A DNA stretch of 14,808 bases from Alloprevotella sp. (GCA_015259235.1 JABZGM010000035.1:1-14808); one strand, 5' to 3'; positions 7,545 to 14,707 are shown, numbered from the stretch's first letter. Made by a program: numbers and translations. Notes: generated by a model from the letters alone, not told the origin.

Positions 7545-7990
7545 TTTTTCTGCCCGATATTCCGCAAAAGGCGCAGGAATATCACAGAAAGTCACAACGT
7601 CACTAGATAAAACGCAACATAATAGTCCAACAAATCATTATAATTAGCTTTCTTTTCCGAGATTTCAGTAAGCATCAAAACTCCTTTTCAGGGACAATCA
7701 CATGTCCTGCAGACACTCGCCCTTGATTTCTCACAACTTCACGTAAGTCTCTGAACATAAAACGTAAAACATAGGACATGACACAAAGATTCAACTCTTC
7801 ACCACGAGAACATTCGACTTTCCTCTCACCATCTTTCTCCTATACCAAACACAGCCTAACGCAAACTTCTGACACATCTCTAAACTCCATGGGCTGAAAC
7901 TCGGTTCTTTCTGTTACTGAAGCGCAAATTAGGAGAGGGAATCACAAAAAAATAACAACTTCTAAACCACAGATATACCAGAAAAAAGTG
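7545..7990. other. Divergent intergenic region between der and nnrD
   Basis: The full spacer is 561 bp (7442-8002). Its ends hold the der promoter and the nnrD -7 box; the middle 446 bp show no gene I can support. A 72-codon minus-strand frame (7880-8098) overlaps the true nnrD start and has no family features. One imperfect hairpin (CAGGGACA at 7689-7696 against TGTCCTG at 7703-7709, one bulge) is present. No DnaA box of the TTATCCACA type and no tRNA are seen. Confidence 0.6.
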
Positions 7991-7998
7991 TAACTTTG
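7991..7998 (+). promoter_or_regulatory. -7 box of the nnrD operon, very close to the start codon
   Basis: TAACTTTG is a perfect TAnnTTTG element, ending 4 nt before the nnrD ATG at 8003. No clear TTTG is found 19-21 nt upstream. With this geometry transcription would begin at or within a few bases of the ATG, implying a leaderless or near-leaderless mRNA. Confidence 0.6.
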
Positions 7999-8002
7999 CA
8001 AC

Positions 8003-8929
8003 ATGCAAGTATCGTCTTACCCTAAAATCAATGCCCAACTGGCACGACAACTGCTGCAACCTCGCCCTAACAATGGGCACAAAGGCACGTTCGGTCACTT
8101 ACTCTTGGTGGGTGGCCATTTCGGCATGATGGGTGCAGCGATTTTGTCTGCAGAGGCAGCCCTCCGTACTGGATTGGGAAAGCTCACAGCACACGTACCA
8201 GAAACGGCAAACATCGTATTTCAGACACGACTTCCAGAGGTGATTCTTCATTTCGATGAACAATCTCACCAACATTGGGCAAGTATCAAAGATTTAAATG
8301 GTTATAATGCAATTGCCATTGGTCCAGGAATTGGAAAAGATGGTGAAACTCAATGGGCTTTTCGTGCACAACTCAAGATGTTACTTGACTTAGAAACGTC
8401 AGGAAATCCCATGCCCTTGGTGCTCGATGCTGACGCGCTAAACATCTTAGCACAAGACTATCAACTCCTCACCTATCTTCCTGCAGAAACCGTACTTACT
8501 CCTCACATCGGAGAACTGAAACGGATTTGCGCTGCTCTAGAACTACCCCACGAAACAACAGAAGAACAACTGTCCTCAGCTCAGAGCATTGCCACTTCTC
8601 TGCAAGTACATGTAGTGGTAAAAAGCCATCAAACCCACATCTGCACCAGTGATGGAGAAGTTTTTCAACTAGACACCCAAGGCAATAGTGGAATGGCAAA
8701 AGCCGGAAGCGGCGACGTCCTCACGGGTATCATCGGTAGTTTGCTAGCCCAAGGCTATTCTGCGAAATCAGCCGCGCTATTGGGCGTCTACATTCACCAC
8801 CAATCGGGCTATCGGGCAACGGTACGCTACGGTGAACACAGCGCATTAGCCTCCGACTTCATCGCAGAAATTCCACACGCTTTTTCTACATTAGTTTCTT
8901 CAAATGCCTCGCAAAATGAAACCATATAG
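8003..8929 (+). CDS. nnrD: ADP-dependent (S)-NAD(P)H-hydrate dehydratase, stand-alone
   Basis: Metabolite-repair enzyme that dehydrates the S-form of NADHX and NADPHX back to NADH and NADPH with ADP (ATP in some relatives). The 308 residues are only the ribokinase-like NnrD domain: HKGTFGH at 26-32, GMMGAAILSAEAALRTG at 41-57, GPGIG at 107-111, LDADALN at 141-147, TPHIGE at 166-171 and the nucleotide-site block GNSGMAKAGSGDVLTG at 227-242 with the likely catalytic Asp238. The NnrE epimerase domain, fused in front of NnrD in many bacteria, is absent, and only about 20 residues precede the first motif. In the block usually read 'KG' the second residue is Ser (K207-S208). The last codons overlap the next gene, so this is the head of an operon with the DUF4831 gene and queA. 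Confidence 0.95.
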   Translation: MQVSSYPKINAQLARQLLQPRPNNGHKGTFGHLLLVGGHFGMMGAAILSAEAALRTGLGKLTAHVPETANIVFQTRLPEVILHFDEQSHQHWASIKDLNGYNAIAIGPGIGKDGETQWAFRAQLKMLLDLETSGNPMPLVLDADALNILAQDYQLLTYLPAETVLTPHIGELKRICAALELPHETTEEQLSSAQSIATSLQVHVVVKSHQTHICTSDGEVFQLDTQGNSGMAKAGSGDVLTGIIGSLLAQGYSAKSAALLGVYIHHQSGYRATVRYGEHSALASDFIAEIPHAFSTLVSSNASQNETI

Positions 8930-10004
8930 TTTTCTTTTTATCAGCAGTTTAACCACACTCATATTGAGTAGTCCCTTAAAATCAGAAGCGCAAACAGAGG
9001 TACATCCTTACCAACCAGGAATCACGCAAGATGGTATCACCTATTTTCTCCCCCAAACTCGCCTTCACATCGTGGTGCGCGCTCAACGCGAAAGCTACAC
9101 TCCAGGAGAATATGCAGCCTTTGCTCAGCGTTTCTTGGACGCTCCTAACGTGGAGCAACAGCCATTCGACACCTGGACGCTGCAGCAAATCGAAGTAGTG
9201 CCCTATGGTGTCGCTGATCGCACACAAGCCTATACGATTAAGTTGAATCACAAGACCTCTGCTCCCCTCGTGGAACTTGCACCCGATGGACGTTTGCTCA
9301 GCGTGAATACCACAGCCGATGCTTTACCTACTTTGGAAACTCCTTCAGTCAAGAAAATCAGTAAAGACACCCCCCAAGGTAACCAATACAAAACTCAAGA
9401 AATACTCCGTGCAGGAAGCACCGTTGCTCGCGCAGAAATCACTGCACAAGAGATTTATGACATCCGCGAAAACCGTGGTTTATTGGCAAAAGGTCAAGCA
9501 GACTTCAATCCCAAAGACGGAGAGCAGTTGAAAACGATGATGGCGCAGCTTGATGAACGCGAGAACGCTCTTCTCTCTCTCTTTTTGGGAACGAAATCCA
9601 CTGAAGAGCACGTGTTTACTTTCGAGGTTGCTCCTCAGCAAATGCAACAAACACTCGACCTCTTCCGCTTCTCTCGCTATTTAGGACTTGCCGATGTTAA
9701 CGACGTCTCAGGTATGCCCATTCGACTTCAAATTTCTGACCAAGCCACCCTGCCTGAGGTCGAAGAATCTCCCAAGAAGAAGAAAGAAGTGGAGGATCTT
9801 CGCTACCGCAACCCGAGCAATGCAGCCATACGGATCTTCGACGAATCAAGAGTTTGGTTTGATGGTATCATACCCATTGCGCAATTCGGTCGTATTGAAC
9901 ACCTTGGCGGCGTACTTTTCAATAAGAAATTCAACACCAAAGTTCGACTTTCTCCCATAACTGGTCGCGTTGAAAAGCTCGACCTCGAACAGTTCTCCAA
10001 GTAA
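8904..10004 (+). CDS. DUF4831 family secreted protein
   Basis: A 366-residue exported protein of a Bacteroidales family of unknown function. It begins with a signal peptide (hydrophobic core about residues 9-23, probable cleavage after 'SEA' near residue 29). The domain then opens with 'GITYFLPQTRLHIVVRAQRE' (44-63) and 'YTPGEYAAFAQRFL' (65-78), and closes with 'RIEHLGGVLFNKKFNTKV' and 'SPITGRVEKLD'. I recognise these as DUF4831 hallmarks. A charged stretch 'SPKKKKEVEDLRYRNP' near 290-305 links the two halves. No catalytic residues are evident. ATG at 8904 overlaps nnrD by 26 nt; the in-frame ATG at 8916 (MKPYSFLF, 14-nt overlap) is equally plausible and also leaves a signal peptide. queA follows after 16 nt, so translation is likely coupled within the operon. 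Its role is unknown. Confidence 0.88.
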   Translation: MPRKMKPYSFLFISSLTTLILSSPLKSEAQTEVHPYQPGITQDGITYFLPQTRLHIVVRAQRESYTPGEYAAFAQRFLDAPNVEQQPFDTWTLQQIEVVPYGVADRTQAYTIKLNHKTSAPLVELAPDGRLLSVNTTADALPTLETPSVKKISKDTPQGNQYKTQEILRAGSTVARAEITAQEIYDIRENRGLLAKGQADFNPKDGEQLKTMMAQLDERENALLSLFLGTKSTEEHVFTFEVAPQQMQQTLDLFRFSRYLGLADVNDVSGMPIRLQISDQATLPEVEESPKKKKEVEDLRYRNPSNAAIRIFDESRVWFDGIIPIAQFGRIEHLGGVLFNKKFNTKVRLSPITGRVEKLDLEQFSK

Positions 10005-10020
10005 ACTCTCAACATTTGGC

Positions 10021-11286
10021 ATGACTGACACACAGCACATCAAAATACAAGACTACGCTTATCTCCTCCCCGATGAGCGCATAGCAAAATACCCCTTAGC
10101 ACAGCGCGACCAATCCAAGCTATTGTTGCGCAGCTGCGAGGGAACGATTAGAGAAGAAGTTTTTTCTCGTCTTCCAAAATACTTGCCCAAGGGTGCACTT
10201 ATGGTGTTCAATAACACCAAAGTGATTCAAGCACGCTTACACTTCCACAAAAACACTGGTGCACTTATCGAGATTTTCTGTTTAGAACCCTTCTCACCTC
10301 TCGACTACCAGCAATCCTTTGCAGCAAAAGGCGAAGTAAGTTGGGTTTGTTTGGTGGGAAATCTCAAAAAGTGGAAAGAAGGTGCTTTGCAACGCGAAGT
10401 CACCGTACAAGACCGCACCGTGCTTCTCACTGCTGAGCGTGTAGGCGAACAAGGAACGGGCTTTGAAATTCGTTTTGCTTGGGATGCCCCCACAATTTCA
10501 TGGGCTGAAATTCTAGAAAGTATTGGTGAATTGCCTATTCCTCCCTATTTGAATCGCGACACAGAAGAGAGCGACCTCAAAACTTACCAAACAGTCTACT
10601 CTCGTATCAAAGGTTCGGTAGCAGCCCCCACTGCAGGTTTGCATTTCACCGAAGAAGTGTTGAAAAATCTCGATGCACGCGGCATCGAACGCAACGAAAT
10701 TACCCTCCACGTCGGTGCAGGCACATTCAAACCTGTGAAGAGTGAGGAAATCTCTGGTCACACCATGCACGCAGAATGGATAGCCGTGCCACGCACTTCC
10801 ATCGAACGTCTTTTGGCTCACGATGCCCAGTGCATAGCAGTCGGCACCACCAGCGTTCGCACCCTCGAAAGTCTTTATTATATAGGCGTTCGCCTGCACC
10901 AAGCTCGTGCAGAACAGCGCATGCCAACAGAAGACGATTTGCACGTCCCCCAATGGTTGCCCTACGAATACGCAGCATCCACTACCACCCCTTTGACGGC
11001 TGTCGAAGCCCTACAAGAGATTTTGCACTATCTCGATGAGCACGGTTTGCAAACGCTCCACACCGCCACGCAAATCATCATTGCTCCGGGTTACGAATAC
11101 CATATAGTGCGCACTATTGTCACCAATTTCCACCAACCTCAGTCAACCCTCCTCCTCCTCGTGAGCGCATTTGTTGACGGACACTGGAAAGAAATCTATG
11201 ACTACGCGCTCAATCACGACTTCCGCTTCCTTTCTTATGGAGATTCCTCTGTGCTCAACTATGATGCACTCCAAGACGAACGATAA
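10021..11286 (+). CDS. queA: S-adenosylmethionine:tRNA ribosyltransferase-isomerase
   Basis: Penultimate-stage queuosine enzyme: it transfers the ribosyl part of SAM to 7-aminomethyl-7-deazaguanine at tRNA position 34, forming epoxyqueuosine. It has 421 residues, longer than the roughly 350 of E. coli QueA. Family marks are 'DYAYLLPDERIAKYPL' at 11-26, 'VFNNTKVIQARL' at 62-73, 'YSRIKGSVAAPTAGLHFT' at 193-210, 'LHVGAGTFKPV' at 229-239, 'HTMHAEW' at 247-253 and a C-terminal 'IVTNFHQPQSTLLLLVSAF'. The ATG at 10021 was chosen because the protein then starts just before the conserved opening. An upstream in-frame ATG (9970) would add 17 residues lying inside the preceding gene. It is third in the nnrD-DUF4831-queA unit. 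No convincing terminator follows. Confidence 0.97.
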   Translation: MTDTQHIKIQDYAYLLPDERIAKYPLAQRDQSKLLLRSCEGTIREEVFSRLPKYLPKGALMVFNNTKVIQARLHFHKNTGALIEIFCLEPFSPLDYQQSFAAKGEVSWVCLVGNLKKWKEGALQREVTVQDRTVLLTAERVGEQGTGFEIRFAWDAPTISWAEILESIGELPIPPYLNRDTEESDLKTYQTVYSRIKGSVAAPTAGLHFTEEVLKNLDARGIERNEITLHVGAGTFKPVKSEEISGHTMHAEWIAVPRTSIERLLAHDAQCIAVGTTSVRTLESLYYIGVRLHQARAEQRMPTEDDLHVPQWLPYEYAASTTTPLTAVEALQEILHYLDEHGLQTLHTATQIIIAPGYEYHIVRTIVTNFHQPQSTLLLLVSAFVDGHWKEIYDYALNHDFRFLSYGDSSVLNYDALQDER

Positions 11287-11403
11287 GAAACGAAAAGAGC
11301 AAGCCTGATTATAGCGTATTTTAGCAAGCTACTCTAGAGCACTTAAGCCCCGTAAGCTACTTTCACTAGAATAGCTCCACTCTCTTCAAACGAACCTCCT
11401 AAG

Positions 11404-11424
11404 TCTAACGGATAAATTCTAACG
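11404..11424 (+). repeat. Two TCTAACG heptamers before the membrane-protein gene
   Basis: TCTAACG occurs at 11404-11410 and 11418-11424, 14 nt apart from start to start (two heptad steps), ending 10 nt before the ATG at 11435. The same heptamer forms the array before dfr, so this may be a shared dispersed element. Confidence 0.5.
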
Positions 11425-11434
11425 CCTCTGCCCG

Positions 11435-11824
11435 ATGAACCAATATCCCAAATGGCTTCTAGCCTTGAGTTTCCCCAATGTATTGATCCCCGTTGGCACA
11501 CTCATCTTCTTTTTGTTCGGCGGTGTGACCCTTTTTGATACACACGACAGCACAATATTGGATATCCTGCAATATATCCTATTGCAACTCTTTTGGTTAC
11601 TGCCCCTTGCCAGCTTCTTTGCCACCCTCTTTCTTTGGGGCAACGCTCAAGAACGCGCAGCTATGGTGACCACCATTGTTGGCTTGCTCATTTCAATCAC
11701 TTCGATTGTCCTACTCTGGTCGCAAAGCAACGAAACGCCAATCAGCAAACCTCTGGCATCTACCACCGCTACTTCAACACTCTCTCACGCAAACTTTTCT
11801 CCCCTCTCGATAAACGCTCTATGA
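11435..11824 (+). CDS. Small three-helix membrane protein overlapping thyA
   Basis: I do not recognise this 129-residue protein. Three hydrophobic segments suitable for membrane spans are visible, at about residues 8-30 (ending FFLFGG), 44-68 (LQYILLQLFWLLPLASFFAT) and 76-95 (TTIVGLLISITSIVLLW). Short polar loops (TLFDTHDST, GNAQERAA) separate them. A Ser/Thr-rich tail without hydrophobicity follows (about 96-129). There is no signal peptidase site, so it is probably an inner-membrane protein. Its TGA overlaps the thyA ATG as ATGA (11821-11824), which usually means translational coupling. The gene starts 148 bp beyond queA with no visible promoter, so thyA expression probably depends on transcription through it. 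The C-terminal tail may exist mainly to reach the thyA start. Confidence 0.78.
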   Translation: MNQYPKWLLALSFPNVLIPVGTLIFFLFGGVTLFDTHDSTILDILQYILLQLFWLLPLASFFATLFLWGNAQERAAMVTTIVGLLISITSIVLLWSQSNETPISKPLASTTATSTLSHANFSPLSINAL

Positions 11825-12615
11825 AACCATACTTAGATTTGCTCCAACGCATCCTCGAAGAGGGCAACACCAAAAGCGATCGCACAGGTACTGGCACGAA
11901 ATCGGTATTCGGCCATCAAATGCGTTTTGACCTTTCTCAAGGATTTCCTCTCCTCACCACCAAAAAACTTCACCTCAAAAGCATTATTCATGAGCTTTTG
12001 TGGTTTTTGCGTGGAGACACCAACGTGAAATATCTCCAAGAACATGGAGTGCGGATTTGGAACGAATGGGCAGATGCTGATGGAGAATTAGGACCTGTTT
12101 ATGGGCATCAATGGCGATCTTGGCCAGACTATAACGGAGGTCACATTGATCAAATCCAACAAGTGATTGACCAAATCCGCAACACTCCCGACAGTCGCCG
12201 CATGATTGTCTCAGCTTGGAACGTAGCTGAGGTGAACAACATGGCACTTCCACCTTGCCATCTCCTGTTTCAGTTCTATGTTGCTGATGGGAAACTATCC
12301 CTCCAACTCTATCAACGTAGCGCGGACACCTTCTTGGGCGTTCCCTTCAACATTGCGTCCTACGCACTTCTCACCATGATGATGGCACAAGTGTGCAATC
12401 TTCAACCCGGAGAATTCATTCACACCACTGGCGACACTCATCTTTATCTCAATCATCTGGAACAAGCGCAACTGCAACTCACCCGCACCCCTCGTGCACT
12501 TCCCAAAATGCGCATCAATCCAGAAGTGAAAGACCTCTTCTCTTTCAAATTTGAAGACTTCCAACTCGAAGACTACGATCCTTATCCCCACATTCCTGCT
12601 ACAGTTTCGGTTTAA
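11821..12615 (+). CDS. thyA: Thymidylate synthase
   Basis: Cytoplasmic homodimer that methylates dUMP to dTMP using 5,10-methylenetetrahydrofolate and releases dihydrofolate. The 264 residues equal the E. coli length and align throughout. Marks are R21 in 'DRTGTGT', 'HELLWFLRGDTN' at 57-68, 'DSRR' at 124-127, the nucleophile Cys146 in 'LPPCHLLFQFY', 'QRSADTFLGVPFNIASY' at 165-181 and 'GDTHLYLNH'. All catalytic and dUMP-binding residues I can check are intact. The ATG was chosen because it matches the family N-terminus and overlaps the preceding stop as ATGA; a longer in-frame reading back to 11593 is only the shadow of the membrane-protein gene. dfr, which recycles the dihydrofolate, lies 306 bp downstream. 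Confidence 0.98.
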   Translation: MKPYLDLLQRILEEGNTKSDRTGTGTKSVFGHQMRFDLSQGFPLLTTKKLHLKSIIHELLWFLRGDTNVKYLQEHGVRIWNEWADADGELGPVYGHQWRSWPDYNGGHIDQIQQVIDQIRNTPDSRRMIVSAWNVAEVNNMALPPCHLLFQFYVADGKLSLQLYQRSADTFLGVPFNIASYALLTMMMAQVCNLQPGEFIHTTGDTHLYLNHLEQAQLQLTRTPRALPKMRINPEVKDLFSFKFEDFQLEDYDPYPHIPATVSV

Positions 12616-12660
12616 CCCCAATCGGTCATTAGACAGTTATTGTGCTACTCGTAATTGAAT

Positions 12661-12690
12661 AGATAACTTCCTGTTATCTTTCATTTTCTT
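12661..12690 (+). terminator. Possible weak terminator after thyA
   Basis: AGATAAC (12661-12667) pairs with GTTATCT (12673-12679) around a 5-nt loop, followed by a T-rich stretch (12679-12690). The 7-bp stem is AT-rich, so termination would be incomplete. It lies 46 nt beyond the thyA stop and would partly separate thyA from dfr. Confidence 0.45.
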
Positions 12691-12882
12691 GTTGGCGTCT
12701 TGTCTTTCGCTCATTCTCGCCGTAGCCCACTACGCCATCGAGCAAACAAGGAACAAACTGCTCAACAATCAAATAAAATCTGTTCAGAATCTAATGACCG
12801 ATTTGGGTTTAGTCGTTCCATACTAATGTTGCAACTTTGTTTCTTACAACACTCCCTAGAATTTAAGGCAGAACATCTTACA
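12691..12882 (+). other. Remainder of the thyA-dfr spacer
   Basis: The full spacer is 306 bp (12616-12921). A 64-codon frame at 12700-12894 has no family features and I do not call it. CAACTTTG at 12832-12839 is one base from a Bacteroidetes -7 box, with TTTA 20 nt further upstream (12808-12811). It is a weak candidate for a dfr promoter that would leave a leader of about 75 nt. Confidence 0.35.
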
Positions 12883-12931
12883 TCAAATCTCTAACGTCTA
12901 ACGTCCAATCTCTAACGTCTAATGTCTATCT
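12883..12931 (+). repeat. Heptanucleotide tandem array running through the dfr start codon
   Basis: Seven consecutive 7-nt units can be read: tcaaatc, tctaacg, tctaacg, tccaatc, tctaacg, tctaatg, tctatct. At a larger scale this is a 21-bp tandem duplication (12886-12906 and 12907-12927) with two C-to-T differences. One of them (12923) turns ACG into the ATG start codon of dfr. The first dfr codons are thus part of the repeat. Confidence 0.8.
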
Positions 12932-13419
12932 CCCTCATCTGTGCTGTTGCCGAAAATGGCGCAATTGGGCACAACAATCGCTTGCTTTTTCATCTTCGTG
13001 CCGATTTACAGCGTTTCAAATCCTTGACTTCTGGACACACCATCATCATGGGACGCAACACTTTTGAGTCGTTGCCCAAAGGTGCTCTCCCCAATCGTCG
13101 CAACATCGTGCTCTCACGCACTGTCCCTACCCCATGGCACAACACGGAAATCTTTGCTTCTCTCCAAGAAGCACTAGAGGCTTGTACAACAGACGAAAAA
13201 GTCTTCATCATCGGGGGAGCTTCTGTTTACGCAGAAGCCTTGCCATTGGCAGATCATTTATACCTGACACATGTACATGCGAATCCAGAGGCTGCTGATA
13301 CTTATTTTCCCTCTTGGAATCAGCAAGATTGGCTCCTTCTTCAAGAAGAATCACACGCTGTCGATGAACAAAATGAGGTGCCCTTCACCTTTGCCGACTA
13401 CGTAAGACGTAAAGATTAA
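12922..13419 (+). CDS. folA: Dihydrofolate reductase
   Basis: Reduces dihydrofolate to tetrahydrofolate with NADPH, closing the cycle with ThyA; it is the trimethoprim target. The 165 residues fit the chromosomal bacterial type. Marks are 'AVAENGAIGHNN' at 8-19, the catalytic acid Asp28 (Asp27 in E. coli), 'IIMGRNTFESLP' at 41-52, 'LPNRRNIVLSR' at 56-66, 'VFIIGGASVY' at 94-103 and Thr in 'LTHVHA'. Around the catalytic loop the sequence is L22-F23-H24-L25-R26-A27-D28, where the family normally has Pro/Leu-Trp-x-Leu-Pro-x-Asp. The near-invariant Trp is Phe and the following Pro is Arg. The start lies within a heptamer array and gives the expected N-terminus (MSISLICAVAENG). It is probably functional since all other motifs are kept. 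Confidence 0.95.
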   Translation: MSISLICAVAENGAIGHNNRLLFHLRADLQRFKSLTSGHTIIMGRNTFESLPKGALPNRRNIVLSRTVPTPWHNTEIFASLQEALEACTTDEKVFIIGGASVYAEALPLADHLYLTHVHANPEAADTYFPSWNQQDWLLLQEESHAVDEQNEVPFTFADYVRRKD

Positions 13420-13624
13420 GGTATCAGGAGGACCACTTCAATACTAGTGGACAGCATCCAACCTACGAATATCCCCAAGTGATAGCTTCTCTTTGCCATT
13501 CTAATTCCTCTCTTACATTTCCACTTATGCTGCAATGTTGCACCGCAGTTCGCAATTTATCAGCACAAGTGGATTTTTTATGTCCATTTTTCGATGCAGC
13601 CTCCACTACTCTGTCATTTTCTCG

Positions 13625-13632
13625 TAACTTTG
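13625..13632 (+). promoter_or_regulatory. -7 box upstream of lrgAB
   Basis: TAACTTTG matches TAnnTTTG perfectly, 24 nt before the lrgA ATG. No TTTG lies 19-21 nt upstream, so the -33 part is weak. This places an lrgAB transcription start near 13638. Confidence 0.5.
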
Positions 13633-13656
13633 TAGCAACAAATAATATATTTCAAT

Positions 13657-14007
13657 ATGGTCAAACAATGTACCATCCTCTTTGGTTGTATGGCTTTAGG
13701 GGAATTACTCGTCAAAATCACAGGTGTGAGCCTTCCTGGCAGCATCGTGGGTATGCTTCTTCTCGCTGCATTTCTCGAAATGGGGTGGATAAAACTTGAA
13801 TGGGTCAAGCAAATCTCCGACTTTCTCCTCAGCAATCTAGGCTTTTTCTTTGTTCCTCCAGGTGTCGCTTTGATGCTCAACTTTGGCACCATAGCGAAAG
13901 ACTTTTGGGCTATCGCCATTGCCACTCTCGTTAGTACTATTCTTGTTTTGCTGTCTACTGGCTGGACACACCAAATCGTTCGCAAATATGCAAAGTTTCG
14001 TCGATAA
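13657..14007 (+). CDS. lrgA: CidA/LrgA family membrane protein
   Basis: A 116-residue integral membrane protein of the LrgA/CidA family. Members were first described as holin-like modulators of murein hydrolases; LrgAB-type pairs in Bacillus and plastids have since been tied to pyruvate or glycolate/glycerate transport. Four hydrophobic segments are visible (about 5-22, 28-43, 60-77 and 85-103). The family block 'GVSLPGSIVGMLLL' lies at 23-36 and 'LGFFFVPPGVALM' at 61-73. The C-terminus is basic (RKYAKFRR). The ATG follows a -7 box by 24 nt. Its end overlaps the lrgB start by 20 nt, the usual tight pairing. No LytSR-type regulator is present in the window, so regulation is unknown. The substrate cannot be read from the sequence. 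Confidence 0.93.
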   Translation: MVKQCTILFGCMALGELLVKITGVSLPGSIVGMLLLAAFLEMGWIKLEWVKQISDFLLSNLGFFFVPPGVALMLNFGTIAKDFWAIAIATLVSTILVLLSTGWTHQIVRKYAKFRR

Positions 14008-14707
14008 CTGCCGTGAAATTTTGAGTAATCAGTTCGTACTCATCGCTCTCACGTTCATCGTTTTCTTTTGCGCAAAAATTCTTCAGCGCAAAACAGGATG
14101 GGTGCTGCTCAACCCAATTCTAATCACGATTGCAGCTCTCATCGCTTTTCTTAAAATTACGGGCATTCAATATGACACCTACCAACAAGCGGGTTCACAA
14201 ATTGACTTTTGGTTGAAACCGGCTATTGTAGCTTTGGGAGTTCCCCTTTATCAACAACTTAAGGTTATCCGCAAACAACTCGTTCCCATTCTTTTTTCAC
14301 AAACAGTAGGCTGCATTGTAGGTATCGTTTCAGCAGTAACCACAGCGCAACTATTTGGTGCTTCTAAAGAGGTGGTAATATCCCTTGCACCTAAAAGTGT
14401 AACCACTCCGATTGCAATGGAGGTATGTCGCACTGCTGGAGGTATTCCTTCGCTTACAGCGGCTATCGTCGTTATTGTCGGACTATTTGGTGCTGTTTCT
14501 GGGTTTCGTGTCTTACAAATTGGCCGTGTCAAAAGTCCAATCGCTCAAGGTCTGAGCATGGGTACCGCCTCTCACGCCGTTGGTACGTCACGTGCCATGG
14601 AAAACGGAGCTAAATATGGAGCTTTCGCTAGCCTTGGTCTCATTGCCAATGGTGTACTGACTGCCATTCTCACCCCTATTGTTTTGCACATTATGGGAGT
14701 GATTTAG
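13988..14707 (+). CDS. lrgB: LrgB family membrane protein
   Basis: Partner of LrgA; a 239-residue polytopic inner-membrane protein of the LrgB/CidB/PLGG1 family, usual length about 230. Marks are 'APKSVTTPIAMEVC' near residues 136-149, 'GGIPSLTAAIVVIVGLFGA' and 'GLSMGTASHAVGTSRAMENG' in the C-terminal third, all hallmarks of the family's putative pore or substrate region. Several hydrophobic spans run from about residue 14 to the end. The ATG at 13988 (MQSFVDNCREIL) overlaps lrgA by 20 nt. A longer in-frame start at 13919 would lie deep inside lrgA and is unlikely. With LrgA it probably exports or imports a small organic acid or modulates envelope physiology. The last 100 bases of the window after the stop show no clear terminator or gene. 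Confidence 0.94.
   Translation: MQSFVDNCREILSNQFVLIALTFIVFFCAKILQRKTGWVLLNPILITIAALIAFLKITGIQYDTYQQAGSQIDFWLKPAIVALGVPLYQQLKVIRKQLVPILFSQTVGCIVGIVSAVTTAQLFGASKEVVISLAPKSVTTPIAMEVCRTAGGIPSLTAAIVVIVGLFGAVSGFRVLQIGRVKSPIAQGLSMGTASHAVGTSRAMENGAKYGAFASLGLIANGVLTAILTPIVLHIMGVI

Noticed and set aside
7442..8002. Chromosomal replication origin at the strand switch
   Set aside because: No TTATCCACA-type DnaA boxes, no AT-rich unwinding repeats and no dnaA, dnaN or similar marker genes nearby.
9970..10020. Upstream ATG start for queA
   Set aside because: The extra 17 residues lie inside the DUF4831 gene and precede the conserved QueA opening; ATG at 10021 fits better.
11593..11820. N-terminally extended thyA
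   Set aside because: The extension is the out-of-frame shadow of the membrane-protein gene; the family N-terminus matches the ATG at 11821.
12700..12894. 64-codon frame between thyA and dfr
   Set aside because: Low-complexity polar composition, no start context, runs into the heptamer array; no family recognised.
13433..13450. Terminator after dfr (CCACT and AGTGG, 8-nt loop)
   Set aside because: Only a 5-bp stem and no T-run; indistinguishable from chance.
13919..13987. Upstream start for lrgB
   Set aside because: It would overlap lrgA by nearly 90 nt and adds non-family residues; the ATG at 13988 gives normal length.
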